Source of the DNA: Plantago ovata
Taxonomy: Eukaryota; Streptophyta; Magnoliopsida; Lamiales; Plantaginaceae
Direction: 5' to 3'
NCBI GenBank assembly: GCA_028274465.1
Contig: CM051457.1
Coordinates: forward strand, 58,575,550 to 58,639,549
DNA: 64,000 nt
The translations under genes were made by a program, and so were the position numbers. Position 1 is the first letter of the stretch. Every line of letters begins with the position of its first letter. Under the pieces are notes generated by a model that saw only the letters and a program-made list of their open reading frames with translations, searched no databases and had not been told where the DNA came from. Positions 1 through 11,651 of the stretch are shown here, one piece after another.

Positions 1-735
1 ACCTCCAACCAAACGAACCTTTAAATCTAGAGATAAATATATTAAAGTCCTATTAATTGTTTATTATAATATAATACTCATCAACCTCCACCAATACGAA
101 CCTTTAAATATAGAGATAAATATATTAAAGTCCTATTAAATTACTTATTATAATATAATAATACTCATCAACCTCCACCCACCCGAATCTTTAAATATAG
201 GGCTAAATATATTAAAGTCCTATCAAATTGGTTAATATAATATAATATTCATCAACCTCCACCCACACGAACCTTTAAATATAGGGCTAAATATATTAAA
301 GTCCTATCAAATAGCTTATCATAATATAATACTCATCAACCTCCACCCACACGAACCTTTAAATATAGTGTTAGATATATTAAAGTCCTATCAAATTGCT
401 TATTATGATATAATATTCATCAACCTCCATCAAAACGAACCTTTAAATATAGGGATAAATATATTAAAGTCCTATTAAATTGCTTATTATAATATAATAC
501 TCATCAACCTCCACCCACCCGAATATTTAAATATAGGGCTAAATGTATTCAAGTCCTATCAAATTGGTTAATATAATATAATACTCATCAACATCTACCC
601 ACACGAACCTTTAAATATATGTCTAAATATATTAAAGTCCTATCACATTGCTTATCATAATATAATACTCATCAACCTCCACCCACACGAACCTTTAAAT
701 ATAGTGTTAGATATATTAAAGTCCTATCAAATTAT
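1..735. repeat. Minisatellite, about 84 bp unit, nine copies, with higher-order period
   Basis: A head-to-tail array of an AT-rich unit. The word ACCTCC (or its variant) opens units at 1, 84, 171, 255, 339, 423, 507, 591 and 675, so spacing is 83-87 and mostly exactly 84. Each unit also holds CGAACCTTTAAATATAG, then ATATATTAAAGTCCTAT, then an ATAATATAAT stretch. Units 2-5 resemble units 6-9 in order: the fifth and ninth share the variant AGTGTTAGATATATT 336 bases apart, and the third and seventh share CACCCGAAT. This is a four-unit higher-order period of 336 bp. The array continues off the left edge. Confidence 0.95.
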
Positions 736-1282
736 TAAATTGAAAGTACTAAATGGAAATAACTTTGGAAGCCCAATTAACCTTATTTAATTACATTTTA
801 ATATATTGAAAACAAGTAAAAAAAAAAAAAATTGCTTCAATTTTCAATAGGCTAGGTTTACATTTGCCGTTTACATTTTCCTTACTCAGTGTGACACACC
901 ATATTACTAGCCTTGCCATTTATCTCTCCATTTTTATTTTTTTAATTAAGTAAAGCTGAACAACATGTGTGGAGGATTTCATCTCGATAGCATGAACGCA
1001 TGAAATCTGCATTCATTAATGAGAGTTGACAGCAACAGTGAAAAAGCACGGAAAAGCACTCCTACTCCTTCCCTTCCATACTACCTAATAACCCGTCACT
1101 TATCCGAATTCCCATCATTCCTCTTAACCCCATGCAAGAAACAAAGGGCAAAACAAGAAAATAGCTGAAGGAATCGATTCTAGTCAATATCCATATACCT
1201 CAATCTTCAAAAAAAAAAAAAAAAAAAAAGTTAGAACCACCAAGAAACACTGTTAGGGTTTGTGATCGCCTTTCAACAAATA
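736..1282. other. Intergenic stretch upstream of the B3 gene
   Basis: No coding signal is seen. The stretch is AT-rich, with a run of about 13 A near 818 and one of about 19 A at 1210-1229. It should hold the promoter and 5' leader of the B3-like gene that starts at 1283, but I see no convincing TATA box at a useful distance. Confidence 0.5.
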
Positions 1283-3436
1283 ATGGCTCAGATTTCAACA
1301 ATGATGGTGGAAAACTTCTTCTTCTACTCTGTAACAAAGACTCCGACAACAAGTCTGGTAAGAATACGGAACTCCTGATTTAAACACACTCATACTTCAT
1401 TTAATGTTTTATTTTCGTATGTTCCATTGTCTAATTAGCCGGAGTATGTAGCCGTACATTCTTTTGATTTATTCTCTGCACGGATGTTGCATTAATTTGC
1501 CGAAATTTAGGCCAGTACCTTATAGTACGACATTCTCCCATTATTTAATGCAGTTAAATGTAAGTCAATTGTCCCTAAGAAAAGTAAATACAAAAATTCA
1601 ACGGGCAAAATTCAACTGATGTTATGCTTGTATTTCTTTTTTTTTTTTAAATTATTGGATGTGCTGTGATAGGAGATGTAGCTTCTCAATTTGTACTCAA
1701 ATGTTGAAGAAAGTAACTTGTTTGTGTAATGCAACCCTTACCACCACTGTTTGTGGAAAAAAGCTTCAATTTGGATAGTACTAAGGTGTTTTTAACTTTG
1801 GGAGATGAAAAGGCATGGAAAATTGGAGTTTCCAGCAATCCTATAGGACTTTCTTTAAAATCTGGTTGAGTGGACTTCTGTCAATATTACAACCTCAAGG
1901 TGGGAGATGTGCTTCTTCTACTCTATGACCGCGAAAGGAACTTCGGAGTAACCATTCTGGATGTAGGAACTAGCACTGTACGAACCTTTGCACCACCCAA
2001 GGGGTACAAGTTGATTGAGGAGGGTCATGGATGTTCCAGCAAGAAGTCATGTCGTTACGAAGAGGATGACGACGGTGTTCTGCAATGCTCACAACTGGAG
2101 GGCTGTGGTTTCATCCACTGCTCCCAGCTAACAGCTATGGGTAAAAATCCATTCATGCATCCTTTTCATTTTATTTTTTTAAACATGGACTCAATTCATA
2201 TATCCTTGGTTAATTTCAGAATACAAAGATAAGAAACAGGCTGGATCTTCGCTGACTGCACAAGATCATTCTCCTTTGCCATTCACTTTGTAAAACGTGG
2301 AGGGCAGTGACGATGAAAACCAGGCTCCTACTATGATTAAAAAACATAGGACAGGTGACATCACTTCAAAAAAAATACATGTTTATAATTTATAAGTAGG
2401 AAATATAATTGTATGCTTACAGTTATGACGTCAATATTATTACAGATTATGCGGTTAACTCGGTTGAAGCTCAGCTAGGTCTTGCAATAGGAAGCTCTAC
2501 TACAAGTATGACACATACATTTGGTTAGTTTTATTTCAATCAACCCTTAAGACCCAAATTTTCTCCCTAACTCCTCTATGGTTACTGTTATTTTACAATA
2601 CAATGTAGGCCCGGGGACAACTAGTGACAGGTTTATTAAATATGCTAGCAACAACTCAGATAATTAAACTAATTGATATATGAAATTTAACATTTTAGTG
2701 AAGGGAATTACGTACTAAAAATTACTTCACAACTCGTGCAGGTTTTAAAAGGTGGTTCGAGTGTGGGCAAGGAAGTAAAAGACAGTCGTCTTCGAAAGAT
2801 GATGAACAGACTCCAATTGGTAACATAAAACAAAACAAATAACAATTTATAAAACTAGCAATAGCACATGTTCATATTAAGATATAACATTATCGGTTTT
2901 ACTACCAAACATAGCAGATATGGGCATTGAACTTGTTGAAGTTGATGCGGAGGAAGTACATGTTCACAATGAACCTGCGCAGATACCAGATTTGGGCATA
3001 CAAGATATACCAGTACAAGATGCAGATAATGAAGCTCCGGGAAACCATGTAAACCAACCACACCCCTACACTTCTGTTTCTATCCCAAAAGATTTCATAA
3101 CAACTGCATTGGTAAGCATTTTCTTTACTTTACAGTTCATGCTACAATTTTAATAATCACTATGATCTTGCTAAGATGTGACATGGACATACCACATGGT
3201 AGAGACTGATTGGGGGAGAGCATATATAGGTGAGGGCGAGAGTGACCGGCTACTTCGGCACAACTCCCTAAATGTGTGGAATGATTCGTGACTCAGTTGT
3301 AACCTGCTGCGGAGAAGGTGGAAAGTATATGCTCAAGTATGGTTGGGTCACATTTGCACTAGAGAATGATATAAAGGAGAAAGACAGGGTCACATTTGAC
3401 GTTGATCCAAATGATCCCAGGACAGGGTCACCATGA
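1283..3436 (+). pseudogene. B3-domain (REM-like) transcription factor gene, two B3 domains, decayed
   Basis: B3 domains bind DNA in plant nuclear regulators; REM proteins carry several. The first ATG (1283) opens a short exon ending at a GTAAG donor at 1359-1360. Around 1800-1975 the first B3 domain shows its second half: a WKIGVS strand, then VDFCQYYNLKVGDVLLLLYD, the usual GW..F....L..GD..LF pattern. A donor follows at about 2140, and short exons follow near 2219, 2446, 2744 and 2917. The exon at about 2917-3112 ends with SVSIPKDFITTAL, the start of a second B3 domain. Its second half is near 3290-3420 (KYGWVTFALENDIKEKD). Odd points: the tryptophan codon expected at 1867-1869 is TGA, and a stop also appears near 2290, so the gene as assembled cannot make a full protein. 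Seen: B3 halves and splice sites. Inferred: REM class and loss of function. Confidence 0.72.
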
Positions 3437-4497
3437 CAAGTAAGTACATAGTAATATCTTTTGATGAACACATCCAGGGTAATATGTGGAACTACACACT
3501 GTGTTCTGTTTTGAAGACAAGTTATTTTGAAGAAAAGTTATCTAGTGCAAATGGATGGCGCAAGAACTAGACAGATAAGGGTGAAACAATGTATCTCTGC
3601 AACTTAGTAGTATGTATTATTTTGGGTCCTAAAATCTTTACCTATGTTCTTACCGTTTATTAGCCCTTTAGTAAAATTATGGCAAGTCTGAAGATTACCT
3701 TTCATATTTTATAGATGGGCTACGTTGTTGACATTTCCGAAGTGGGCGTACTATGTTAGTGGCCCATTTTTTTAAAAGTCCATGCTATATATGTAATGGA
3801 CTATTTGTATTTACAACCCACTTGTATAAGCCCATTTACGTTTTCAAAAACACATACACCCACTTCGTATTCCTGGCCCATTTGCGAAAGCCCGGACTAT
3901 TTAATTTGTGGCCGAGTTGGGCATGCCATAACATATTAGGTTTACAACAATTCCAAAGGGATGGACCAAACTTTAAAAAAATTGGTATGACAACAAAGAA
4001 GATTTAGCCAAAAAATTATATGACAATACATATATTTCGAAGTAGCCCATAAGTAACTGATGAAAAAAAAAATTGGGCCATTTTCGAAATCCAAGGATCT
4101 TTAATTAGTGGCCCAGTTGTATATTTCACAACCCAACTTCAAATATGGGCATGCCATAACATATTAAAATTACAACAATTCCAAGAGATGGCCCAAACTT
4201 GAAAAAAAAAATCAAAAAAGGGCAGAGAAGATTTGGCCAAAACACAGAGTCCCTTAGGAATTAGACTAAATCATACATTTCAATACTTAAGAAGAGATAA
4301 GTAACAGATCTAAAAACAATTATTCGCATTCAGTCAATAACAAAAGAGCAAATGAACATTACAGATTGCGATTCCGGGCATACAAAAGACAGACATTCTT
4401 CTAGTTCAGAACTTCAGCATCAAACAGTTCAAACATACGATAAGTTGTAGAAATATTCAATACAAATTAGCAAAAGATACAACCAGGTTACATAAAT
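3437..4497. other. Intergenic stretch with degenerate direct duplication
   Basis: No gene is seen. Many GGCCCA/TGGGC words occur between 3716 and 4200. A block beginning TGGGCATGCCATAACATATTA at 3918 recurs at 4146, followed both times by ACAACAATTCCAA and an AAGATTT(A/G)GCC end. This is a degenerate tandem duplication with a period of about 228. Its source is unknown. Confidence 0.5.
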
Positions 4498-7474
4498 TCA
4501 AATCTGCGAAGATCCTACTCCAACAATTGCCTTGTAAAAATTCTTCACCATATGCGCATGGTAGTCCCCAGCAACAGACTGTGTCCAAACCCTTGGCTTA
4601 ATTGATTCGCCACGAAGGAAGCACTCTAGTAAGAAACACACAATCACCCCACAATATCAGGATTAACGCCCTGCAAATTTTATGATTGTCATACTTATTC
4701 GAGGCCTTTGAAAAAAATAAAAAGAAAAAATTCAGCACTTATCAGTATCATAAAGATGGGCTGTCTTACGTAGAGGTTCTCAATCTCATTGAAGTCAATT
4801 TTTACTACAGCATCATGCAGGGCTACAAGAGACCACTTGCGAAAGCGTGGGAATGGTACAACATTTTCCCTGGGGCTTATAATTGGGCAAACTTCACACA
4901 ATAAAAACTGCATATATTAGAAACGAAGTCAGTCAGTGGTAGTCCCAGGTTCAAGCAATTTTACACTACTACTTAAAAACAAACTTACCGACAACAACAA
5001 AGTGCAGTTCGGGATCTTCACCGTCTTCTTAGCCTTGCGGAGACCCTTTTGCAGACATTCGAGCATAAATTTACACCAGTCATAGCTGCAAATGTTTTGG
5101 AATATATCAACATAGAAAAGCAGCCACTATTTGACGAAACCATTGTTGTTAGGAGTGTACAGAGCAACAAGCATGTATAGATGAAGAAGCCTAGCAACAT
5201 CTTGAGCCATTTTTGCATCTGTTGCAACCATTCTAGCCTTTATTGCCTTTGCAATGGTAAGCCTAGTCATCTGGAACTTCACCCCATCCCACTCTGGCCA
5301 GCAACGACGCAAGAAAGCCCACCTTCTGGACTCCTTAACTTTGACAATCTCATTCTGACCATCCCTCACTCCTAGAATGAGCTCAAAATGTCCCCTTACG
5401 GGATACACATTCTTTGTCCCTATACGGAATCCACCATCAGCGGTATAACGCGAAACCATCTCCCAAGTAACTGCATCTGACTTTTTGTATCCATCTAACT
5501 CGGGGGCTTTCATTTTGTTGGCAGCATCAACAATGTACCATGAAGGTGTTTGTCTAATAGCATTGAGATGGACTTCGTCGAATTAAAAAGCTCTCAATTC
5601 TGTAAGAACACTTTTTAAGTTGCACCTATACCCAGGGTATGTCCTGCCTACAAAATATTAAAAAAAAAAAAGGTCACGACGGAAAAAAAAAGAAGCTAAA
5701 TACATAAGTTCACATAGAAGGCAACAAACCTTTAGGCTGAGAAGGGCCAACATTCTCTAGGCCAGAAACTTCAACGCCTGCCATCGAAATATGTACACAT
5801 TCATTGTACTCAATAGTATACACTTAGCAATAACATTTTTAAGTGTGTAGAAAAAAATAGTGGTCAAATACTAACCTTCATAATTCTCTTCAGTAACCAA
5901 AACAGTCCTACGTGAGCGTTCCCCTTCTCTAACTTTAGTCGCTTTTGCAGTGACATCTGCAATGATTTCGAAGATATCGACAGTTGTTCTAATGCAAGTT
6001 TGTATTTGAAGTACGTAACAGTGCTTAAAACAATACCTTTGCTCCTATCTTCAGTGACTAGAACAGACCTCCGGGAGCGGTTACCTGCTTCATCTATCAT
6101 CTGATGACTGGTTGCAGCTAAAATAAATTGAAAAAGGTATGATGCTGTCCTATTGAAATGATGAATATACAATACAGACAGTTGTTTATCAATTCAAATA
6201 TAACTTACCAACATCAGATTGAACATCCATCATATAACCCGCTCTAGTTCTGTACTGCTCTTTATTATTCTTGCGAGGAACAACTGAAATATAAAATGCA
6301 GAGAACTATCAAATGCTGGTTTAATTTGTTTATAGTGCATAACTTTCTAGTCTAACCGGTTACCTTCTTTCATCTTCAGATTACGTGAAACAATTCTACG
6401 TTTTTCCTCCGATTCTCTAGAGGAATCGCTATCAGACATTTTCGAATTACCAACGACGCGATAATCTGCGTATATGTTAAATTATTAATGCATATTACAC
6501 AAATAAAATGGGCAAGTTATTCTTAGGGTTAAACTAACTTACCAGAATCTGAATCATCTTCGGATTCAAGCTCAGTTGCAGCCAACAATTTCCTAGACAA
6601 TACTGCCTTAGCCCGCTTCGGACGGCTATCATCTGTTGCACATAATGTTAATAAAAAATCATTTAGTACATATATCATTACATTTCCAAGCAAACCATAT
6701 GCTGGAAGAGAAAAAAAAAAACTCTACCGGAATTTACTAAACTAGTATTCTTAGTTGTGAATGGTTGCGTAGTCATTGTAGTAAAGTTATTTGCATGTCA
6801 TGTGTTACCAAATCAAGAAGATGATTTACTAATTATGTCGACAAAACTACAGATTTGTCGAATATGGGCGAACGAATAAAAATAATTATTAAACAATAAA
6901 TATAGGAAACCCAAACGTAAACTAATAACAACTAATAACCTCCAGTCACGCATTCCGGACTACGTGAACTTATACTATCCGACATACCTGTCATTAATTA
7001 CATTAGCAAAGAAAAAAACACATTAAACACAATTAGAGAAAATATCATTGCAATTTACTATTATTTTCATCAGGGTACAAAAAGTTAAAAAAAAAAAAAA
7101 ACCCTCGCCACGCCTATGTTTGCGGATGTCTTTCCTTTTTGAAAATTTATCATCTACAAGAAACACAATGTAACCCTTGTTAGTGGATATATGACACCTT
7201 CAATGAAAATTGAAAAGCAAATTGCTAACCGGAATCAGAAGAACAGATCGGATTTATCTATGGGAATTGACCATTTACGTAGAAAGAAGGTAAAATTCAA
7301 AAAAACCGGAGTACATTTTTCATTATTATACACTATCCATTGCATATAATACCATTAATAACAGATCTACTTATGCAGCTTACCTTGTACTCGGTGAGTT
7401 TGACGATCTACAACAGCTGTTGCTCTGCGTTTACGCCGGAGGTGTGGCCCGGAATCATCTTCTTTATAAGACAT
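4498..7474 (-). pseudogene. Multi-exon plant gene of unknown function, decayed
   Basis: The likely start is the ATG at 7474 (MSYKEDDSGP...), with a donor after 7384. Small exons follow, each in GT-AG order and a multiple of three: 6632-6543 (90 nt), 6465-6364 (102), 6283-6209 (75), 6117-6037 (81), 5956-5876 (81), 5777-5730 (48). They encode acidic/basic, Ser/Arg-rich, probably disordered sequence. The large distal exon (about 5640-5000) holds a compact region (KMKAPELDGYKKSDAVTWEM, later ARLLHLYMLVALYTPNNNGF). This resembles, weakly, the conserved helical region of plant transposon-captured and Ulp1-linked hypothetical proteins. The last exon ends in KNFYKAIVGVGSSQI with its stop at 4498-4500. 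In-frame stops at about 5583-5585 and 5127-5129 interrupt the large exon, so the copy looks dead. I do not recognise a function. A captured gene of a MULE-type DNA transposon is an alternative. Confidence 0.55.
5876..6117 (-). repeat. Tandemly duplicated 81-nt exon pair
   Basis: Two neighbouring exons of the minus-strand gene, 6117-6037 and 5956-5876, are each exactly 81 nt. Both encode a segment ending R-S-R-R-(S/T)-V-L-V-T-E-(D/E) plus a few residues and Gly at the junction. Equal length, equal phase and shared C-terminal half indicate a tandem exon duplication with divergence in the first half. Confidence 0.75.
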
Positions 7475-8495
7475 AGATCTAGATCTTATCGATTTATGGG
7501 AAGAGTGAACTGGGCGAGACAAAAGTTCAAAAGTGGAATTGATGGTGATGTTGCTTTCTTTAGTTTGGTTTTAGTAGTGATGTGGTTGTCTCTAACTTGG
7601 TGTACAGTAAGTCCTCACTTCATCCAAATATCCGACAACAGGTTATCGGGCCTCATTACAAAGGTTAAAATAACAGACAGGCCCATTAGACACATCCAGA
7701 CAGAGTGGCCCATTAAACATTAGCCCACTAAGTATTTTTGGTTTTTATAACTTACATGCTAATTTGACAGTAAAAATGTGGATGCATGTAAAATAATGGG
7801 AAACGTAATATATGTACAATAATTGGAATTTAGTTCTTCATTGGGGTAAAAACCAAAAAAAATCTACATATATGAATATTGTATTGTTGTCGTATTTTTC
7901 CTATAATGGGCTACAACCCTTAGTTGTGACATCAACATTACTATATACGGGTACTAACTGTATGATTAAATTTTACTTAACATATATTAGTAAACAAGCA
8001 CTATTGAAATTAAAAAATGACTCTCTTAGATTATATGGAATAGTCCAAAACGGTCCAATTTGGACTTCCGCAAACTGGTAGTAAATGGGCCATATTCAAA
8101 CGGATTCCGACCGTAAACCGTCAACTACGGCCCAAACTAAACAATCAGCTTTTACCAATGAATATGGCCCAATACCAGTACCCGCCCATTTTGGTTTAAC
8201 GGCCCATTTACTACCAGGTTACTACGGGTCCCACACTAAAAAGCCTGAAGTATGTCTACTGTCATTCCTATTAGAATTTTGTTTTTTTATTGGGCATCAT
8301 TGCCTTTGTCTAGACTTTTTTGGACAAAGCTAGTAGGTGGCAGTATAGGAGTCAATAGCCTTTGGAGCTATATACGAAAATATTGGAAATGGAGACTCAT
8401 TGCAATGTTTTCGCCGGTTTTGGGAGCTGATGACGAGCCGCCCAATTGGGATCCCTTTACCAAGACAGTTGGGAGTTGATAAAATGGTGTGGGAG
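7475..8495. other. Intergenic stretch upstream of the minus-strand gene
   Basis: No convincing gene. It holds about ten GGCCCA/TGGGCC words between 7648 and 8293. Such site II-like words occur in many plant promoters, and this is the promoter side of the gene starting at 7474. The stretch ends at the gypsy element G, whose left flanking five bases are GGGAG. Confidence 0.45.
8073..8221. repeat. Imperfect inverted repeat, about 20 bp arms
   Basis: AACTGGTAGTAAATGGGCC near 8074-8092 is matched in inverse by GGCCCATTTACTACCAGGTT near 8201-8220. A second inner pair uses the ATGGGCCATATTC / GAATATGGCCCA words. The region could fold into a hairpin. No flanking target duplication is evident, so I do not call it a transposon. 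Confidence 0.6.
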
Positions 8496-9063
8496 TGTTA
8501 ATGTAAAATTATGTCCAATTCTTGAAGTGCGGATTTGAACGTTTCAAAGGGCGCTCTACATTTAGGGCCGATCAAGTGTTATATATAGACCGTCTCCTAG
8601 CATCTTGGTCCTCCCCAAATGATGCACTAAGGAAAATAGAGCAAGCCAAAGAGGAACAAAGTTTTGCATAATGGCCCAAGCCCATCAAAAAAAGATGACT
8701 CCATCCTACCCGAACACTTGGCACGATCTTGGAGAAGACTACTTGGATATGAGAGCTATAAATAGCCTCCATACTCCATCATTTGGATGTAATCAATTCA
8801 TACTCAATAATCCACTTTCTACCTTATTTGTTAGAGAGACTAGCAATCCTCTATACGTAAAGTCGTTCCACCGGTTTGATCTAAGACAAACCGGGTAATC
8901 GTTACTAACCCCCCCCCCCCCCTCTCCAAGTTGTATTTAAGGTCCAAGAATTTTTAGGTATCAGAAGCTAGTCTCATAAGCTAGGTCTCAGAAGGTCATG
9001 GACTACAAGGGACGCTTAAGGATTAGCACGAATTAGAAAGAATTGATATTTTACCCTTCAACA
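8496..9063 (+). repeat. 5' LTR of element G
   Basis: 568 bp, TG...CA ends. A TATA box (TATAAATA) lies at 8757-8764. The same region recurs at 30529-31116. A C-run of about 13 bases near 8910 distinguishes this copy. Confidence 0.85.
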
Positions 9064-9064
9064 T

Positions 9065-9085
9065 TTGGCGTCGTTCGGCCCCTGG
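9065..9085 (+). other. Primer binding site of element G (tRNA-Asp type)
   Basis: TTGGCGTCGTT directly after the LTR end resembles TTGGCGCCGTT, the site complementary to the tRNA-Asp 3' end that Tat and Athila elements use. The match is imperfect. Confidence 0.55.
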
Positions 9086-9233
9086 TGGCAACGTATGTTG
9101 GAACCAACTCATCTTTTGTTGGAAAGAACTTAACTTTTGTTTTCTTCACAAAAATTGGAATGTTTTTCTGTTCTTTTGACCCGAGAGATTCGGTCCAAGA
9201 GTTTTTTTCTCGGACCCGAGAGACTTGAGTCTC

Positions 9234-11116
9234 TCAGATTCCGAGAGACTTAGTCTTAGAAGCTGCAAGTTCGACTTCCTTATCTAATTCCATAATCCAA
9301 GAGTTGGATTCAAGCCTCTGATCCACTAGGTTCTTGTTAGCACGGGTGAAGCACATAAGCTGCAAAGATATGATTGTGAGACAAGACAAGAATTTTTTAA
9401 CTAAGTAAGGAATATTTAGGAGCAAGTGGGAAACGTTTCTTACTTGACGACTAATTAGTCCAAGAGCAAGGGCTCTCTCATCCTCATCCAAAGACATAAG
9501 TCGGGCTACCTCAACATCACGACCTTCCTGGTCCAGAGATCGACAGGTTCGGTATCCTCCTCAGTAGCTTTGCCCTTCAACTTCTTCTGGGGACTAGGAC
9601 TAGAAGCATCCAAGTCCATAGAGGACGAGACAACATTCTTGGTTTTGGGATCCGTCTTCCTCTTGGATGATGAAGCAGCAGGGGACTTTTTGTTGAGCTT
9701 GGGAGTAGGAATAGCGGGCATGAAGGAGCCATCCTTCTCGGCTTGCTTTTCCATCTCGTAGTGATCGACGGCATTCTTGGGATTCGTCAAGTCAGGCAAG
9801 TGAGCCGGAGTGGGGACCATTTGCTTCAATAGCTTATCCTCGATCATCTAGCGTTGCTTCTCCCTGTTTGAACGCACGGCATCAGAAATACTACCCATGA
9901 TGTAGCGTCTCCAAAAGTCTGCAAATGAAAAAGGGAAGGAGTTAGAATGACATATATATAGATAAATATAAAGCAAGATTCAAAGTTAGAAGGGACTTCA
10001 AGTTAGTAGGGACTTCAAAGAGGGTTTCAAGACTACAAGTTCCTCACCAAAACTAGAGCTAACTCCAGTATTAACTGGAGGGGTAAGACCGGCGAGATAA
10101 GGCAAGGGTTGCAATATTAACCCCGAATAATAAAACTGATCCGACTTCTCCTTAAGCTCCAAGAGCCAATCATCCAAAGGAGAAGGCAATGCCTTTTCAG
10201 AAAACGTCCCTTGGAAAAATTTCTTGGGAAAGCCCCAGCCCAACAACTTCTTGGCTTCCGTATCCGACATCTCAGAGGTCTTTATCCTTTTGTCAAAAAT
10301 GAATTTGTTCCACCACTTGGAACCATATGAGTTGGGAGGATCAAACATGAAAGAGAAACCATTACGAGACTTGAAGTAATAGAAGTCTTCATTTTTCGGG
10401 CTCGGAACAGTTTTGAGAATCTGATTAAAGTTTCGGAAGTTAAGAGCTATACCACGGATGTGACAAAAAACTCTGAAACACCTCAAAGTCCCAAATGCAG
10501 TCGGAACCAACTGATAAGGACTAAGTGCAAGGCCACTGAAAATATCACTGAAACCTTCATGGAAAGTGACACGCCATCCACGCTCAAGGGACGGGAAGTG
10601 TAAGGACATGTAACTGATAGGAAGATTGTAGAAGGCGTGCCTAGAGTCAGGAGCAATTATTTCAAGAGACTTGGGAATCGAATACTCATGACGGATACGT
10701 TTCAATTCTGAAGCATTAACGGAAGAAGAGCAAGTGGGAATGGTCCCCAGACTATTTTGTTCACCATCTGGGTCGGGATGAAAGATAGAACAAACACCCC
10801 GAGGAAATTTAACCTCTCGAGCGGTGAGATTTATCTTGGTCTCTCGACCTTTAGCATCAAGACCAACAACTTCGGGGTCGTCCTCTTAACTTTTTCCCTC
10901 ATCTTCTTCAGATTTTGTCACATCAAGAGGAATAGTCCCGTCACTAGTGGAAGAAGATGTACCAACTACGGTAGAAAGGCCATGATCATCCCCAAGGGTC
11001 TCAAGATCATCATCAAGGAAACATATGTCAATCATGTCTTTATTAAGTGTCTCATCAGCGAATCCAAGTCTCTCACCACACTTCTCGGACATCCTAAAGG
11101 AAGGGAGTGTCATCAA
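9234..11116 (-). pseudogene. Antisense ORF region in element G, gag-like 'putative gypsy-type transposase' domain
   Basis: Minus-strand coding remains lie in several blocks, opposite to the direction of G. The largest (10705-9998) has FPSLERGWRVTFHEGFSD, then LALSPYQLVPTAFGTLRCF, then a WWNKFIF segment. This is the layout of the plant domain catalogued as transposase (putative) gypsy type, common in non-autonomous gypsy derivatives and in the additional ORFs of Tat elements. Upstream on the minus strand (11116-10886) is an acidic segment; downstream (9847-9506 and 9497-9234) are a Lys/Ser-rich linker with basic clusters and a helical tail. The role is unknown in the family; DNA or RNA binding is an inference. 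Treated as a fossil of element G. Confidence 0.6.
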
Positions 11117-11651
11117 AAGGACAAAGGATGGTTATGTCTAAGAGATCAATTTAGGTATTTTTTAACAAAGAAAACCCACGATCCACCAAACTATTCAACA
11201 TCCGAAAATTCCCATCCTCCAACATCCAAAAAATTCCCATCCTCCAACATCCACAAAAATCCTCCTACACCGTTCAATATACAAGTCCGATATACAAAGT
11301 CCAATACAAAAGTTCAATATGCGGGTTCAATTTCAAGTAATCCGATACATTTCAAGGCACAAAGATCGGCATGAAAGTTCCAATATCAAAGCAAGACACA
11401 AGAAAATAAAGCAACAAAAACTTAGAAGTTCGAAATTTTTGAAAGACTTACTTCAAGAATCAATTCTCTCAATAAAGTTGAAGAGAATCCAAGGGGAGTC
11501 CAGACTGAAAGCTGTTGAACTGAGAATTGGAGTCGGGCCGTGTAACGGGCCAGATTGGAGTATTTATCAGGACGAATTGGATTCGAACGGAGAAGTCGGT
11601 CCGGGCTGGAACCGGGCCGATGGGTGGCGAGCTGACAACTGGGAGCGGGCA

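Noticed and set aside
1-735. Centromeric satellite
   Set aside because: Only nine short, varied units are visible next to gene remains; nothing shows a centromeric location.
4686-4904. Plus-strand small gene
   Set aside because: It mirrors an exon-like stretch of the minus-strand gene, whose frame continues to the stop at 4498; splice signals support the minus strand.
8073-8221. MITE
   Set aside because: Inverted arms exist but no target duplication or known terminal motif is seen.
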